DNA of 64,000 nt, from contig WNNJ02000623.1 in the NCBI GenBank assembly GCA_012934845.2, positions 82,147-146,146 of the forward strand. Reading direction: 5' to 3'. A program made the translations under genes and the position numbers. The notes beneath the pieces were generated by a model. It saw nothing but the letters and a program-made list of their open reading frames with translations, was not told where the DNA came from and did no database searches. The number at the start of each line of letters is the position of its first letter. Position 1 is the stretch's first letter. Below are positions 33,749-45,000 of this stretch, in pieces. The DNA is from Pomphorhynchus laevis. Its lineage: Eukaryota; Acanthocephala; Palaeacanthocephala; Echinorhynchida; Pomphorhynchidae.

Positions 33749-36700
33749 TTAAAAAAATATTTTTTAACGTGGCAAATGCGTGCCAGCGCACGCTTACATG
33801 ACCACAACAAAACAACAATGTAAATCATGTGTCGAGAAGGTGTGAATGGAGGAGGTGTTTGAATGTGATAAAGAAGTGAGCGCGGCGGATGTCGAGAAGG
33901 AGTTGATTCCAGGCGAGTGAGGTGGCATTGAGGAAGGATCGGAGACCGTAGCTGTTGGGTTAATTGGGACCCAACAGCAGGGGACCTAGGACTGAACCTT
34001 GTGGGACCCTGCAAAAAATAGAGATGGGAGGGGAGGATGATGAATTAGAACAGACGCGAAAGGAACGGTCGGAAAGATATGAGGCAAACCATGCTACGGA
34101 AGAGGTAGAAAATCCGTAATCATAACGAAAGCGATAAAGGAGGAGGGAGTGGTCGACAATGTCGAATGCGGAGGAGAGGTCGAGGGAGACGAAAACACTA
34201 TATAGAGCCTTGTCTCGAGAAATGAGTAAGTCGTTGTACACTTTTATGCATGCGATTTCTGTCGAGTGATTAGAGCGGAAAGCGGATTGGAAGGATGGTA
34301 CAGATTGGATGACGAGAGATAAGCGTCGATCTGTATTAAGATTAGGCGTTCTAAGAGCTTAGAAAGCGTAGGGAGTAGTTAAATGCGGCGAAAGCTAGAA
34401 GGAAGGGTGAGGTCGAGCGATTGTTTCTTAAGGAGGGGACGAACGATTGCGGATTTCCAGTGTGAAGGGAAGATACGACTGCGGATGGACGAGTTAAACA
34501 AGGTTGTGAGAAATGGAGATATCGATGAGCATATGGATTTTAATATGTGAGTAGGCAGGGGATCGGCAGGTGAGGTTTTGTTGGGCAAGGACATGAGGAC
34601 AGATGATACTTCGGTAGGTGAGATAGGGAGAAGCTGAAAGAGTTTCGGAAGGATGAGGCTAGGCGGGGCGGAGTGTGATAGGATTGGGACCGGGGTGTGA
34701 GAGAGCAACGAGGATACTTTAGTCTGGAGAAATGACGAATAATCATTAGCATTGATGTTGCACGGCGTAGATGAACGAGCCAGGATTGAGTTAAAAGTAT
34801 GCCAGAGAGTCTTAGAGTTGAATGAAGTGATGATTTTATGCTGCCAGAAGGAGTTGCATTTGGTACGTAGTAGGTTGAGGTGGTACCGGTGAAGAGCAAG
34901 ATAGGAATCACGGATAGACGGAGTAATCGAGCGGAAATCACGTCTGAGAGAGCGGTGATAGACTCGAAAAGCATGGCGGAGTCGACCCTTTGAGAGTAGG
35001 CATTGGATGTCAAACTATTGGGCACGGTGCAAACGACGGTGTGGGTGAGACTTGAAGGGCAAGAGTAGATTGAGAGTGGATGTGAGTTCAGAGTCGAAAA
35101 GAAAGGCGAGATCGTGAGAAGATGAATATGTTATTGTGGGACATGATAGAGACGATTTGAGTAAGGCATAGCGGAGAAGGAAGAGGTCAAAATTTCTCTA
35201 AGGGCGACGTAGGATTGTAGGTGTTCGATTAGGGATGTGGTTGTGAGCGAGATTAAGGGTGACGAGAAAGTGATCGGATAGAGCAGGATCATGGATGGAC
35301 AGTGAGGTGTATGCAGCAAAATGATCAGGGACCGCGATGATGTCGAGTGCCCCACCAAGGATATGTGTGAGGGCTGTCGAGATTAATTTGTGATTGTAGT
35401 TGAATAGAATGTTGATGAACCGGATATAATCCGTGGAAGAGAGTCGGTCTAGGCGGATGATAGTGTCGCCTAGAATGAGTGAAGTGATTGAGGACAAAGA
35501 ACAATGAGAAAGGAGGTCAGCGAGTTCGGTAAAAAATAAGGATGTCGGAGCTGATGAACCAGGACGGTATACAATGGCGAGATCTAGATTGATCGGGTTA
35601 GAAGAACGGCAAGTGAGCAATTCAAAAGACAAGGTGTGAAAGGGGGATTGATTTTGCGAAGAGACGCGAGTTGACGAGCAAATGCGACGATACCGCCATG
35701 ATTAGAGAATTTAGAAGGGTATAAGCTGATGGGTGGGCGGATTCGACTTGGGAGCAACCGGCAGAGAGCAGACGGCGAATGGAAAGGTCGTCGGAATATG
35801 AGGGCCATGCTTCGGTGGGACAGAAGAGATCGATGGATTGCTTGGTGAATAGATTGAGGGTAAGATCCGATTTATTGAGAATTGATCAAGTGTTGATGAG
35901 ACCAAGGCGGAAACCGTGTGTGGTGGCGAAAGAGTCTAGTGGAGAAGACACATATGGGAGATAGAGCGCCATCGAATTTTGGGACGGGTGTGGACAACTT
36001 GAAAATTTCCGTCTATGTATAGGATGGAGAGTGATGTTTCGCCGTTTTCCTCGCGACAGCGTTTTTCCATGCGGGCAGAAGATTTGTGCGATTTCAGAAG
36101 GGGTGCGATCGGGGAAAATTTGAGTGTTTGAATATGACATGAGTTTAAATCGTTGAGAGAGGACAGAAGACGCATAAGAGCAATGCTTGAAAACAATTTT
36201 TAGGAGAGGGAGCTGGGAAGGATTAGAATGAGAAGATTTGTTTAGACGGATAAAATGCTACAGGAGTAATGTCCTTGAAAAAGGATGGTTTACCCTCAGG
36301 AACAATAGACGAGAGGATGGATCTGAAGGCGGAAACATCGTGTTCGAGACTTGTTTGTGGAGATAGGGAGTTGGAAGGAGTGATATTAGTGACGATGACG
36401 CAACGATCGCGAGAAGGAAAGCGTTTCCGTAAAGAAGGACGACTGACGTTGGTTGGTTTAATCACGATAGAAGAGCTGGCAGTTGATGATTTGGAGGAAT
36501 TAGTTCGACGTCCGGAGACATAGAGGATAATGATAATAAATAGGGTGGCAAGCGATGTGGGGAAAAGTTAGGATTGGAAGGATCATAGAGGTTGGTGGAG
36601 GTGATTTTGATTGATGGATGCAATTTATTGAGAAACGAGACGGGAAGGACGGGACGGGGTGTCGGGGAGTGAAGATGACATGGAATGGGAAGTGAATATG

Positions 36701-37219
36701 GAGGCAGGGTCGGTGGGTGGAGAAAGGACATTAGAAACGACGGGGGCAGTTTGAGTTGACGTGTTGGATGTTGATATGTGCTTATTGAAAAGTTTGCGGA
36801 TTAGCTTGTTGGAGACTATATTTGTCTTGAGACTCACTATTTCACTCTTCATCGTATTTATCATCTTAGCAGAACAGTAGTCACAGTAGAATAAATTGTC
36901 TGGAAGGCAAGATGACCGGGATTCTGAAGTCCAAATACTTACCCACGTGTGACAATCATTGTTTGAGCAAAGGACTTTTTGTTCAGATCCATTGGTAACA
37001 TATCTAACATCAGTGTTGGACGCGGCATGGTTGGAAACTTGAGACTTTTGTTTTTTCCGACCCATTTGTATATAGTCGTTTGATTCTTCAACGTCGGTCG
37101 TAAATCAGTCCGTCCCGTATCGATTTCTTGTTGCTCAGTGCTTTGATTGTATGTAGTGAATTATCAAGATAGTTTGAACCAGTCTGAAAGTGTAAGTAGT
37201 TTGTTATCAAGAAACTCAT
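33749..37219 (-). mobile_element. LINE-D-minus (L2-like), complete ends, internal RT deletion
   Basis: The ends are defined by an 8-bp target duplication TTTGCTAT (33741-33748 and 37220-37227) inside LINE-C2. The 3' end is on the left (A/T-rich tail, stem GCGTGCCAGCGCACGC) and the 5' end on the right, with a 154-base 5' UTR before the ORF1 ATG at 37065. ORF2 has the endonuclease (LDRLSSTDYIRFINILFNY, PALSDHFLVTLN), fingers and palm (LDLSSAFDIVDHS). It then jumps from GVPQGSVLGPLL near 33980 to the C-terminal SYGLRSFLNATSLAWNQL, losing the catalytic ADD box and thumb. It cannot encode a working RT, yet it has hallmarks of retrotransposition. Confidence 0.88.
36625..37065 (-). pseudogene. LINE-D-minus ORF1, N-terminal part
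   Basis: Starts at an ATG at 37065 with MGRKKQKSQVSNHAASNTD. The half-PHD finger is CSNNDCHTW followed by FYCDYCSA, then a short helix (MINTMKSEIVSLKTNI). From NKHISTSNTSTQ onward it is the same as LINE-D-plus and stops at the same SRLVSQ. The remainder of ORF1 follows in other frames: LNKLHPSIKITSTN to 36462, and the RRM-like SLRKRFPSRDRCVIVTN to 36223. These breaks match those of D-plus, so they predate the split of the two copies. Confidence 0.75.
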
Positions 37220-38185
37220 TTTGCTATGCTCTTTAAAATGCAAAAGTTAGCATTCGCGGATGATCTTAAAATATGGAATGTCATAACATGCCATGCCGAT
37301 ATGCAGCACTTACAAAATGACATAAATATGGTTAATAGGTGTAGCGAACTGACCGGAATCATGATTAACGTTACTAAATGTGTCCACCTCAGATTTAGTC
37401 GTAGTGATTTACTAAATGATTATTCTGTTTGCGGTGAGATTATTCCCACAGATTCGTATACAAAGGATCTTGGGATAATTGTTCAGGATTCGTTTAAAAC
37501 CGGCCTCAATACTGAAAATATATGCAACATGCGAGGCAAAGTATTTACATGATCAAAAATACCTTTAGTTCGCTTCCACCGTTCAGTTCTCACTATTATA
37601 TAAGGCGTTGATCAGACCAATCATTAATTATGTTTCGCTGGTGACTTTTCCTTCTACGCGTGGTGAAATAAACCAATTAGAAAAGATTCTTCGCCTATTT
37701 TCCAAGCTATGTTCTGGTTTTCGGAACATCGCCTACTGTGATAGACTAAGCTAACTAAATATCACTTCAGTTTACAAGAGATATGTGTACAATGATTTAT
37801 TACAGTTATGGCGAATGATCCATGTCTTTCCTGGTTATCCATCGGAATCCGTTATTTTAAATGATCGCCCGAGCCACAAAGGACACTCTTTATCAGTTGT
37901 TGTGCAATCACACGGGAAATGTCATAGATACTTGCGATTATCTCACAGAGCGGTAAACCTATGGAACCGATTGCCGAATTCGATCGTGTCTATTACACAG
38001 TACAAATCTTTCCAGAATGCGCTGAGCATGTGGATAAAAAGAGAAGATTCTTTGCAGGAAATATATAACTATACGTGACAATTTATTATTGCTGAACTAC
38101 TTTTTTTCTTTCTTTTCTTAATATTGTTATCAGACAAAATGATTCTTTTATGTGTCAAAGTCTTGTAATAAATAATAATAATAAA
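37220..38185 (+). mobile_element. LINE-C2, last part: RT catalytic box to 3' end
   Basis: Resumes C2 after D-minus with LAFADDLKIWNVITCHADMQ (RT catalytic FADD), then the thumb and, from 37785, the open C-terminal frame with LQLWRMIHVFPGYPSE and AVNLWNRLPNSIVSI to the stop at 38078. The 3' UTR contains the same TTTTTTTCTTTCTTTTCTTA tract as C1 and ends in an AAT-repeat tail at about 38185. There is one frameshift at about 37540. Confidence 0.85.
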
Positions 38186-39035
38186 ATGACAGTAGCAGGC
38201 ACCAGAATAAAAAATAAATTTCCCGTTCCGGTAGTTGTATAACAAAATTCGTATTGCTTGTATTACAGGTATTTTCTTTTTTGAAAGCAAGAAGTAATAC
38301 ATTTTTTTACAAACAGGCTATATTTGGTGTGCACTGTCACTATCATAAGGCATATAAACAAAATCCTTGCAAAACGAAACATAGTCGATAAATATTTTTA
38401 GTTCAATTTTAGCCGAGGGTTTTTTATTTTAAATAAATTATCTCATATTATTAGATAATATTATTAAATAGATAAATAAATAATAAATAATATTATGAAA
38501 TAGATAAATAAATAATATTTATTTATTCGATGTCTCTTATCGCAAATTTTTGAAAATTTGTAAGTAATAATCTTTAATTTATTTTCTCTCTTGATGTTTA
38601 AACGCCCTGTACAATAAAATATTTTTTGTAAAAATTCCGTTTATATACCAGATGATGGTGGCGGCAGTACTCACTGAAATATAGTCGTTTTATAATAAAT
38701 AAATTATGAAAAAATTTTGCATATGAACAAACTCATTACAAAAACGGACAATAGTTACTGTTTATGATCTTTAAGAAAAAGAATATTATTTTTAACCATC
38801 TAGAGATGTGTAACATTTTTTTATGATATTTAATTGAATTATAATATGTGGTATAAACTACTCGTTCTTTCACGTTTTAGATATGATTCAATTTGACAGG
38901 TATTGCACAAATCCGTAAATATAGTAGGTTGCCTGCGTTATATTGGTGGTCTGTGTTATAGTCTGCTGCTATTCAACAATTTTATCATTACGTTTAAAAA
39001 GCCACATTACTGCTCATTGATTTGCATTTGTTTGA
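38186..39035. promoter_or_regulatory. Spacer and probable promoter/5' UTR region of the ZNF207-like gene
   Basis: 850 bases with no coding sequence seen. It contains AT-rich microsatellites (AAATAAATAAATAATATT near 38460-38525) and, close to the start codon, a slightly less AT-rich stretch (38880-39035). No TATA box or initiator could be assigned with confidence. The promoter of the downstream gene should lie here by position only. Confidence 0.3.
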
Positions 39036-42000
39036 ATGGGACGAAAGAAGCGCAGACAGATTAAGCCATGGTGTTGGTGAGTTTAGATTTTTCTCGGTTT
39101 AAAAAACAAATGTTTAATATTTGAATCATCTACATGTCGGTGTTTTCCGAAATTTTAATTTTTGCTCTCCTTCATTGTATAGTATATATATTTCTTCCGG
39201 CAGGGGTACAACATTATCCTCACAGGTATTGTTCCTATTCTTGATACAACACGGCACTACTAATTAGCCTGTGTGGGTCTCATCAGCTGATTACCCAGAC
39301 CTACATGCCACGTTTCGACCCTTATTAACTGCTAACTCCGTACACTCCAGTGGTGTAGATATACATTGTTGTATATTACGCCCTGAGTTCAAAGACGATC
39401 AGCACCAGTGTACGGACTAAGCAGATAGTCAGGGTCGAAACGTGAATTGTTGGTCTGGGTAAGCAACTGATTGGATTCACCCAGTCTGATTAGTAGTGTT
39501 CTGCTGTATCAAGAATAGAAACTATAGCTGTGAGGATAATGTCGTGCCACAACCAGAAGAATTTCAGCTCACAGATGCAATCAAGTTAATAAACATTTCT
39601 GATGCTAAATTTTTAAGGTATTGTAATCGTGAATTCGAAGACGAAAAGATTCTTTTGCAGCATCAAAAGGCGAAGCATTTCAAATGTCATATATGCCACA
39701 AGAAACTATACACAGGACCTGGACTACAAATTCATTGTATGCAAGTAAGTACTATTGAATTGAAATTTAGAATATTATTTTCATCAATAACTTATCACAC
39801 ATATTCGAATTTTAAAATTATAATATAAGGTAGTGTTTAAAGGAACTTAGTTTTCCTAAATTCGTTCATTTAAGTCTAAGCTGAAAGAATGGCTATCAAT
39901 AAAAGATTATTTTTTTACTATTTAATAGCATTTTTTAATTTTTGGCATTCTGCGATAAGAGGATTGTTGTTAAAAGTTTTAATTGGAGATATTTGTATCT
40001 ATGTCTACGTTATTTAAAGGTAGCATGATAACCATGTTTTTTAAAAGGGACATCACAACTTAGACAAGGACACAACTCTTCTAATTCTCATTGATGTTAT
40101 AGTGTGCTAATTATGGTCTTCATAATTGAAGAACGACTTTTTTACGCTTTTAAAATATTACTCTTTTTGCATACTACGTTCAAAACAAAATGTCTATGTA
40201 CTTCTTTTTTATTATACACATGTTCAATTGTTTTATTCGTCTTATTTTATGTTCACTGTCTTTTTATAAAGGTTCATAAGGAAAATATCGACCGAGTACC
40301 CAATGCTGTGAAAGGTCGTGATAATATCGAACTTGAAATTTATGGAATGGAAGGTATTCCATCAGCTGATCTTATACTACATGAACACCAAAAGAACAAC
40401 AGAGGTAACGTGTTGTTTATTATGTACACTTTTAAATATAATTTATTTAATAGATGGATCTGTTTCGTCTCTTCCAACTCCACCTTCTTTGGCGAGGTTG
40501 GATGATCAAATCAGTTCCCAAGGGGTGACATCCAGCGATACTCATATGGGAGTATCCAGTGTGTCGCAGCCACCACTTCCATCACAACCAATGGTTCCTA
40601 TGATGCAGAGCAACCTCCATACTCCTTATAGCGTGAATTCACCGCCACCTATGTTTCCATCTAATATGCGTCCACCTCCGAATATGCCACCCGGTATGTC
40701 TGCTATGTCACTTCAACACACATTTGCACAGAGACAGCCTTTTTTTATCGGACAGCCAATGGCCAGAACAAATTTCGCTTCTCCCGCATCTAATACGATT
40801 ATCCAAAATCCGATAATGATTACTTCTGCGCCAATGCCCAATTTGCAAATATCACATCAACCTAATCAACCAATGTTCAATAGTTTGCCCCCGCCCCCTA
40901 TGATGAATCAGGTTATTCATTCGTCACCACAAATGAGGTCTGTTTTATCGCTACCAAATTGCGGTGATATTGCTTTTAATCCTCCTCCTACTAATCAAAT
41001 TAATCAACAGAATAATGAGAACATGGCGGATAATTCATTATCAATCGCTGGTCAAAATCCGACGCCGCCGTTTTCGTTTTTCCAAACGCCGTTGTTATCA
41101 GCATCAGAAGGTACATTAACCATGGAAAATTTACCTGGTCAGCAATCAACTAATGCGCTGCAGTATTCGAACAACTTACTGCAGCAGCAACAACAACCTG
41201 ACCCTAATAAATTTGAAAATGAGCGACCTAACACGTCGGTATATGCAACTACTTCGAAACCACAGCTGTTTACTCCCCTTGGCCATTTAAGTGTCGATAC
41301 TCAATCACCAAATTGCGAAGCGGCGACGACAGCATCAGCAAGTATGCCCCTTTTCCCCTCTGCTGCAGCTGTTTCTCAATCGGTTTGTTTTCATTAATTT
41401 TTTACTACTTTTTCTGTTCTAATGTTTCATTGTTTAGAGTGAGCTTGAAGGATTTTGTAATTCTGCTTCTAATGTAGTGGGAGGAAGGCACAATGAACAT
41501 TCAGGGAGTGGAGCAAAAGCGATTACCGATAACAACACAGATGAATGCATAACAGCGACAGGAGACGTAGCGGCTGCTGCTAAAGCAAGTACAGCATATG
41601 CATCTATAAACAACGGAATTTCTGTCAAACCGAAATTAATGCATCCAGATGAATCACTTTCACTGGTGGGCTTTTAAATTTTTATAATAAAATTAGGTAT
41701 CATTAAAAATAAACGATGTGTCTACTATATAGCATTCAAATCCTTAGACCTATTTCGTCTTATTGAGCTTCATCAATAGGGTTTAGATTTTAGGAGCGCT
41801 TAGGGATCCTCCATCACATTATAAAATGGTTTATCACAAGAATGATTATTATAAGTCGACCTTCAAGTCCACAGACTATCACAAAGGTCATTCGGAATTA
41901 TATTATCGAAATATTATTGCAGCCTGACCCGGAATCGCAGAGCGATACGACATTATAGTCGTTATTAACAAGTAAATGAGGAAAGCAGATAACTGGGTAT

Positions 42001-45000
42001 TTGAAACCACCACAGTTCATCCGCAATCAAATTCCTAGATCGGTTTCTGCTTATTGAGCTTCATCAGTAGGGTTCAGATTTTAAGAGTGTTTAGGGATCC
42101 TACACCACAGTTTAAAAGGTTTTATCACAAGGATGATTATTATAATGACATACTTCAAGTCCACATGCGATCACAAAAATGATTCGGCATTATATTATAT
42201 AAATGATTCGGCATTTTATATAAAAATAGTTCTATTTTTCGAGCTTTGAACTATTTTTTTAGAGTTTATTAAGATGCCTATGAAAAATAGTTCTATTTTT
42301 CGAGCTTTGAACTATTTTTTTAGAGTTTATTAAGATGCCTATGGATGAGTATTGATGTCACGGTGTTGATGAGCTCCGTTAGAGCGAAACGCGTCTGCCG
42401 TTGTTAAAGATTTTGTCACACATAGGATGACTGGGCATACGTAGTGACTTTGAATATTGCGAGAATAATTCGGTTTTATTTCCTGGTATGATGAAGATAT
42501 ATAGAATGCTGCTTGGTGTTTTGATGTCTCCTCATGAGGAAAACATTTTAATTTATTTAGTTAGATGTCCTGCCATATATATCATGATATCTAGCAAAGG
42601 GGAATTAATCCATTATTTGCGTTTGATAAATGTTTATTGAAATTGATTTTTTAATGTTTTGAATTGTCAAAAATCCAAAATTTATAGTTTAGTCCAAGCA
42701 TTTATTTATTTTTTGAATGTTCGTTTGATGTTGGCAACCAATTAATAGGAATTTTTTATCCGCAAAATTCGACATAGTGTTTTTCACGCGAAAACACTAT
42801 ATTTCAAAAATTCTTTATTTCAAAATATGAGAAAAACTAGAATTATAATTATATAAGTATTTTCTTTATTAACAATAGGTGAAATTGATCGATATCTAAA
42901 TTCATTAATGACAACAATAAAAATAGAAACATTAACAAAATCCATGTTTTTAATGGAAAATTACCTAAACTTCATAACATATTCAAACGCAAGCCAAATT
43001 TTAGCAAAGATGGAATTGCTAAATCGTGTAAAGATTGTGAACATGTATTTGTTGTCAAATCGATCAATGCCAGGCCAAACGTATTAACAACGTAATTATA
43101 GTGTGTATAATGCGATATTTCATCACTTAATTTATCTAAATCATTTCGTTGATTATGAAAGTTCGTCGGTTGTTTCGATTAAAAATGATTTCTTGTCCCG
43201 CATTATTCAAGAAACGCATTTTATTCACAAGGAAATACACTTAATGCCTAATAATAAATCTTATTTTAACCTCAAATTTAAGTACAATTTAATCAAATAA
43301 CTAATACATTTTCTCTATTGTGAGTTCAATATAGTTTACTCATATGATTATATTGATTCAATATGATTTTATTCTAATGATTATATTACACGGCCTTTTA
43401 ACTAACCTAATATTCCGAGTTTACATATTTGAATTTTCTTTCTGTTTTTTGTCTCCGCTCATGCTATTTTATGTTTTCTACATTTTTTGTTTTTATATCT
43501 TGACTATGTTTCGTATCTTAATGTTTGTTTTTCTATTTTTCATTGTACGTATTGTTGATTTTTTGCTTTACCCTTTCAATAAAAGGAATAAATTTTCAAA
43601 ATATAAATACATACGATTTTAGTACTGTTTATACAAATCTAGGTTTAGTAGATATTAAAGAAGCGTTAGTAAAATTAATTAACCTTATATTCGGAAAAAG
43701 ATATACATATATATGTTATAATAATTATAACGCCTATCTAACAAAAATTAAACCATCAAATAAATATAAATATATGGATAAAATTGAATTAATAGAATCC
43801 TTGAAATATTTTGATAAATCAAAATTATTTAAAAGTAGGGACATCTATATTTAGACAAATAAAAGGTGTTCCAATGGGTGGTAATAGTAGCCCAATTATA
43901 GCTGACTTGTTTTTAAGCTTTATAGAATATGAATTTGTTCATAACTGTTTATAAAATTAATCTAAATTATATAAAGATATGAAACATATGTTTCGATATA
44001 TTGATGATGTATGTGTATTCAATTCTAGCAATTTTTATTCAATTAGTGAGCACATTTATCCAGAAAGCCTTATTCTTAACAAAACCAATATTAATGATAA
44101 AGAAGGTGTATATCTAGATATGAACATTAAATTAACATTAACTAAAACTACTATTAATTTATATCGTAAAGATGACATATTAAAATTTACAAGAAACATA
44201 TTTTTGCATGAGCATTCATGCATACGAAATAATATAAAATATAATACATTAAATAATGAAATTTTAAGAATTGCAACAATATGTAAAGATATTGGTTTTC
44301 TTCAAAATCATTTAAATAATTTAATATATACATATTTTAAACTAGGTTACTATAAAAATAACATCAAGCAGAAAATAGTAAAATATATAAATCAACACAA
44401 TAATATAAAGAATAAATTTAAACTCTTAAGTGGCAAATTTTTATGGATGGATAATAAATAATATACTTTGCATTAGAATAAGATACTAGATAGTTATTTC
44501 AGAGGAAACACATCATTAGTATGAATTTGGCCCCGCTGCTATGTTGGGTAGAGGAGTTAGGGGCCGGTACCTGATAGCATAGCAGTTCCTCCTGATGACC
44601 TCTAATTATTATGCTGATGCAACGTCTGTTATTTATTAGTCAATTCACAAAAATGAAGTTTATTTTAAATTTCATTTTTTTAAGTTGATTAAAATTATAG
44701 AAAATCTAAAAACAATTATTAATTTTTTTATTTAATTATTACTTTTTGATTTAGCATTATTATGTTTTGTTTATTTTATAATTATATTTTTGCGTAGACT
44801 CAGTTAGCTGATTTGATTTTTATTGTTGTTTAATTATAACGAAACTGCGAGGTATGACAACGAGTCACGTCATTGTAAAACCTGACGATGATGACAGTAG
44901 CAATTGAAATATAGTGTTTTCTGAAGATAATTTTTTTCTTGGTTCCGTTAAAGTTACAAGCAAGAATGAGCAGGCAGAAGCATGTATTGATGTGTACACT

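Noticed and set aside
39208-39546. Hammerhead ribozyme in the intron 1 foldback (GGGTC-GAAAC ... CTGATGA-GACCC)
   Set aside because: The core strings are in the reverse order for a local type I or III fold, and the 26-base interval gives no acceptable stem I or III.
43344-43622. A 92-codon frame rich in Phe, Ile and Leu that looks like a membrane protein
   Set aside because: It is produced by a T-rich stretch between the two parts of PLE1; no family features, no conserved start context.
42880-44815. Retroviral or LTR-type RT for PLE1
   Set aside because: The IDD-type motif C, the VPMGGNSSP motif and GIY-YIG association are those of Penelope-like elements; no LTR, gag or integrase sequence is present.
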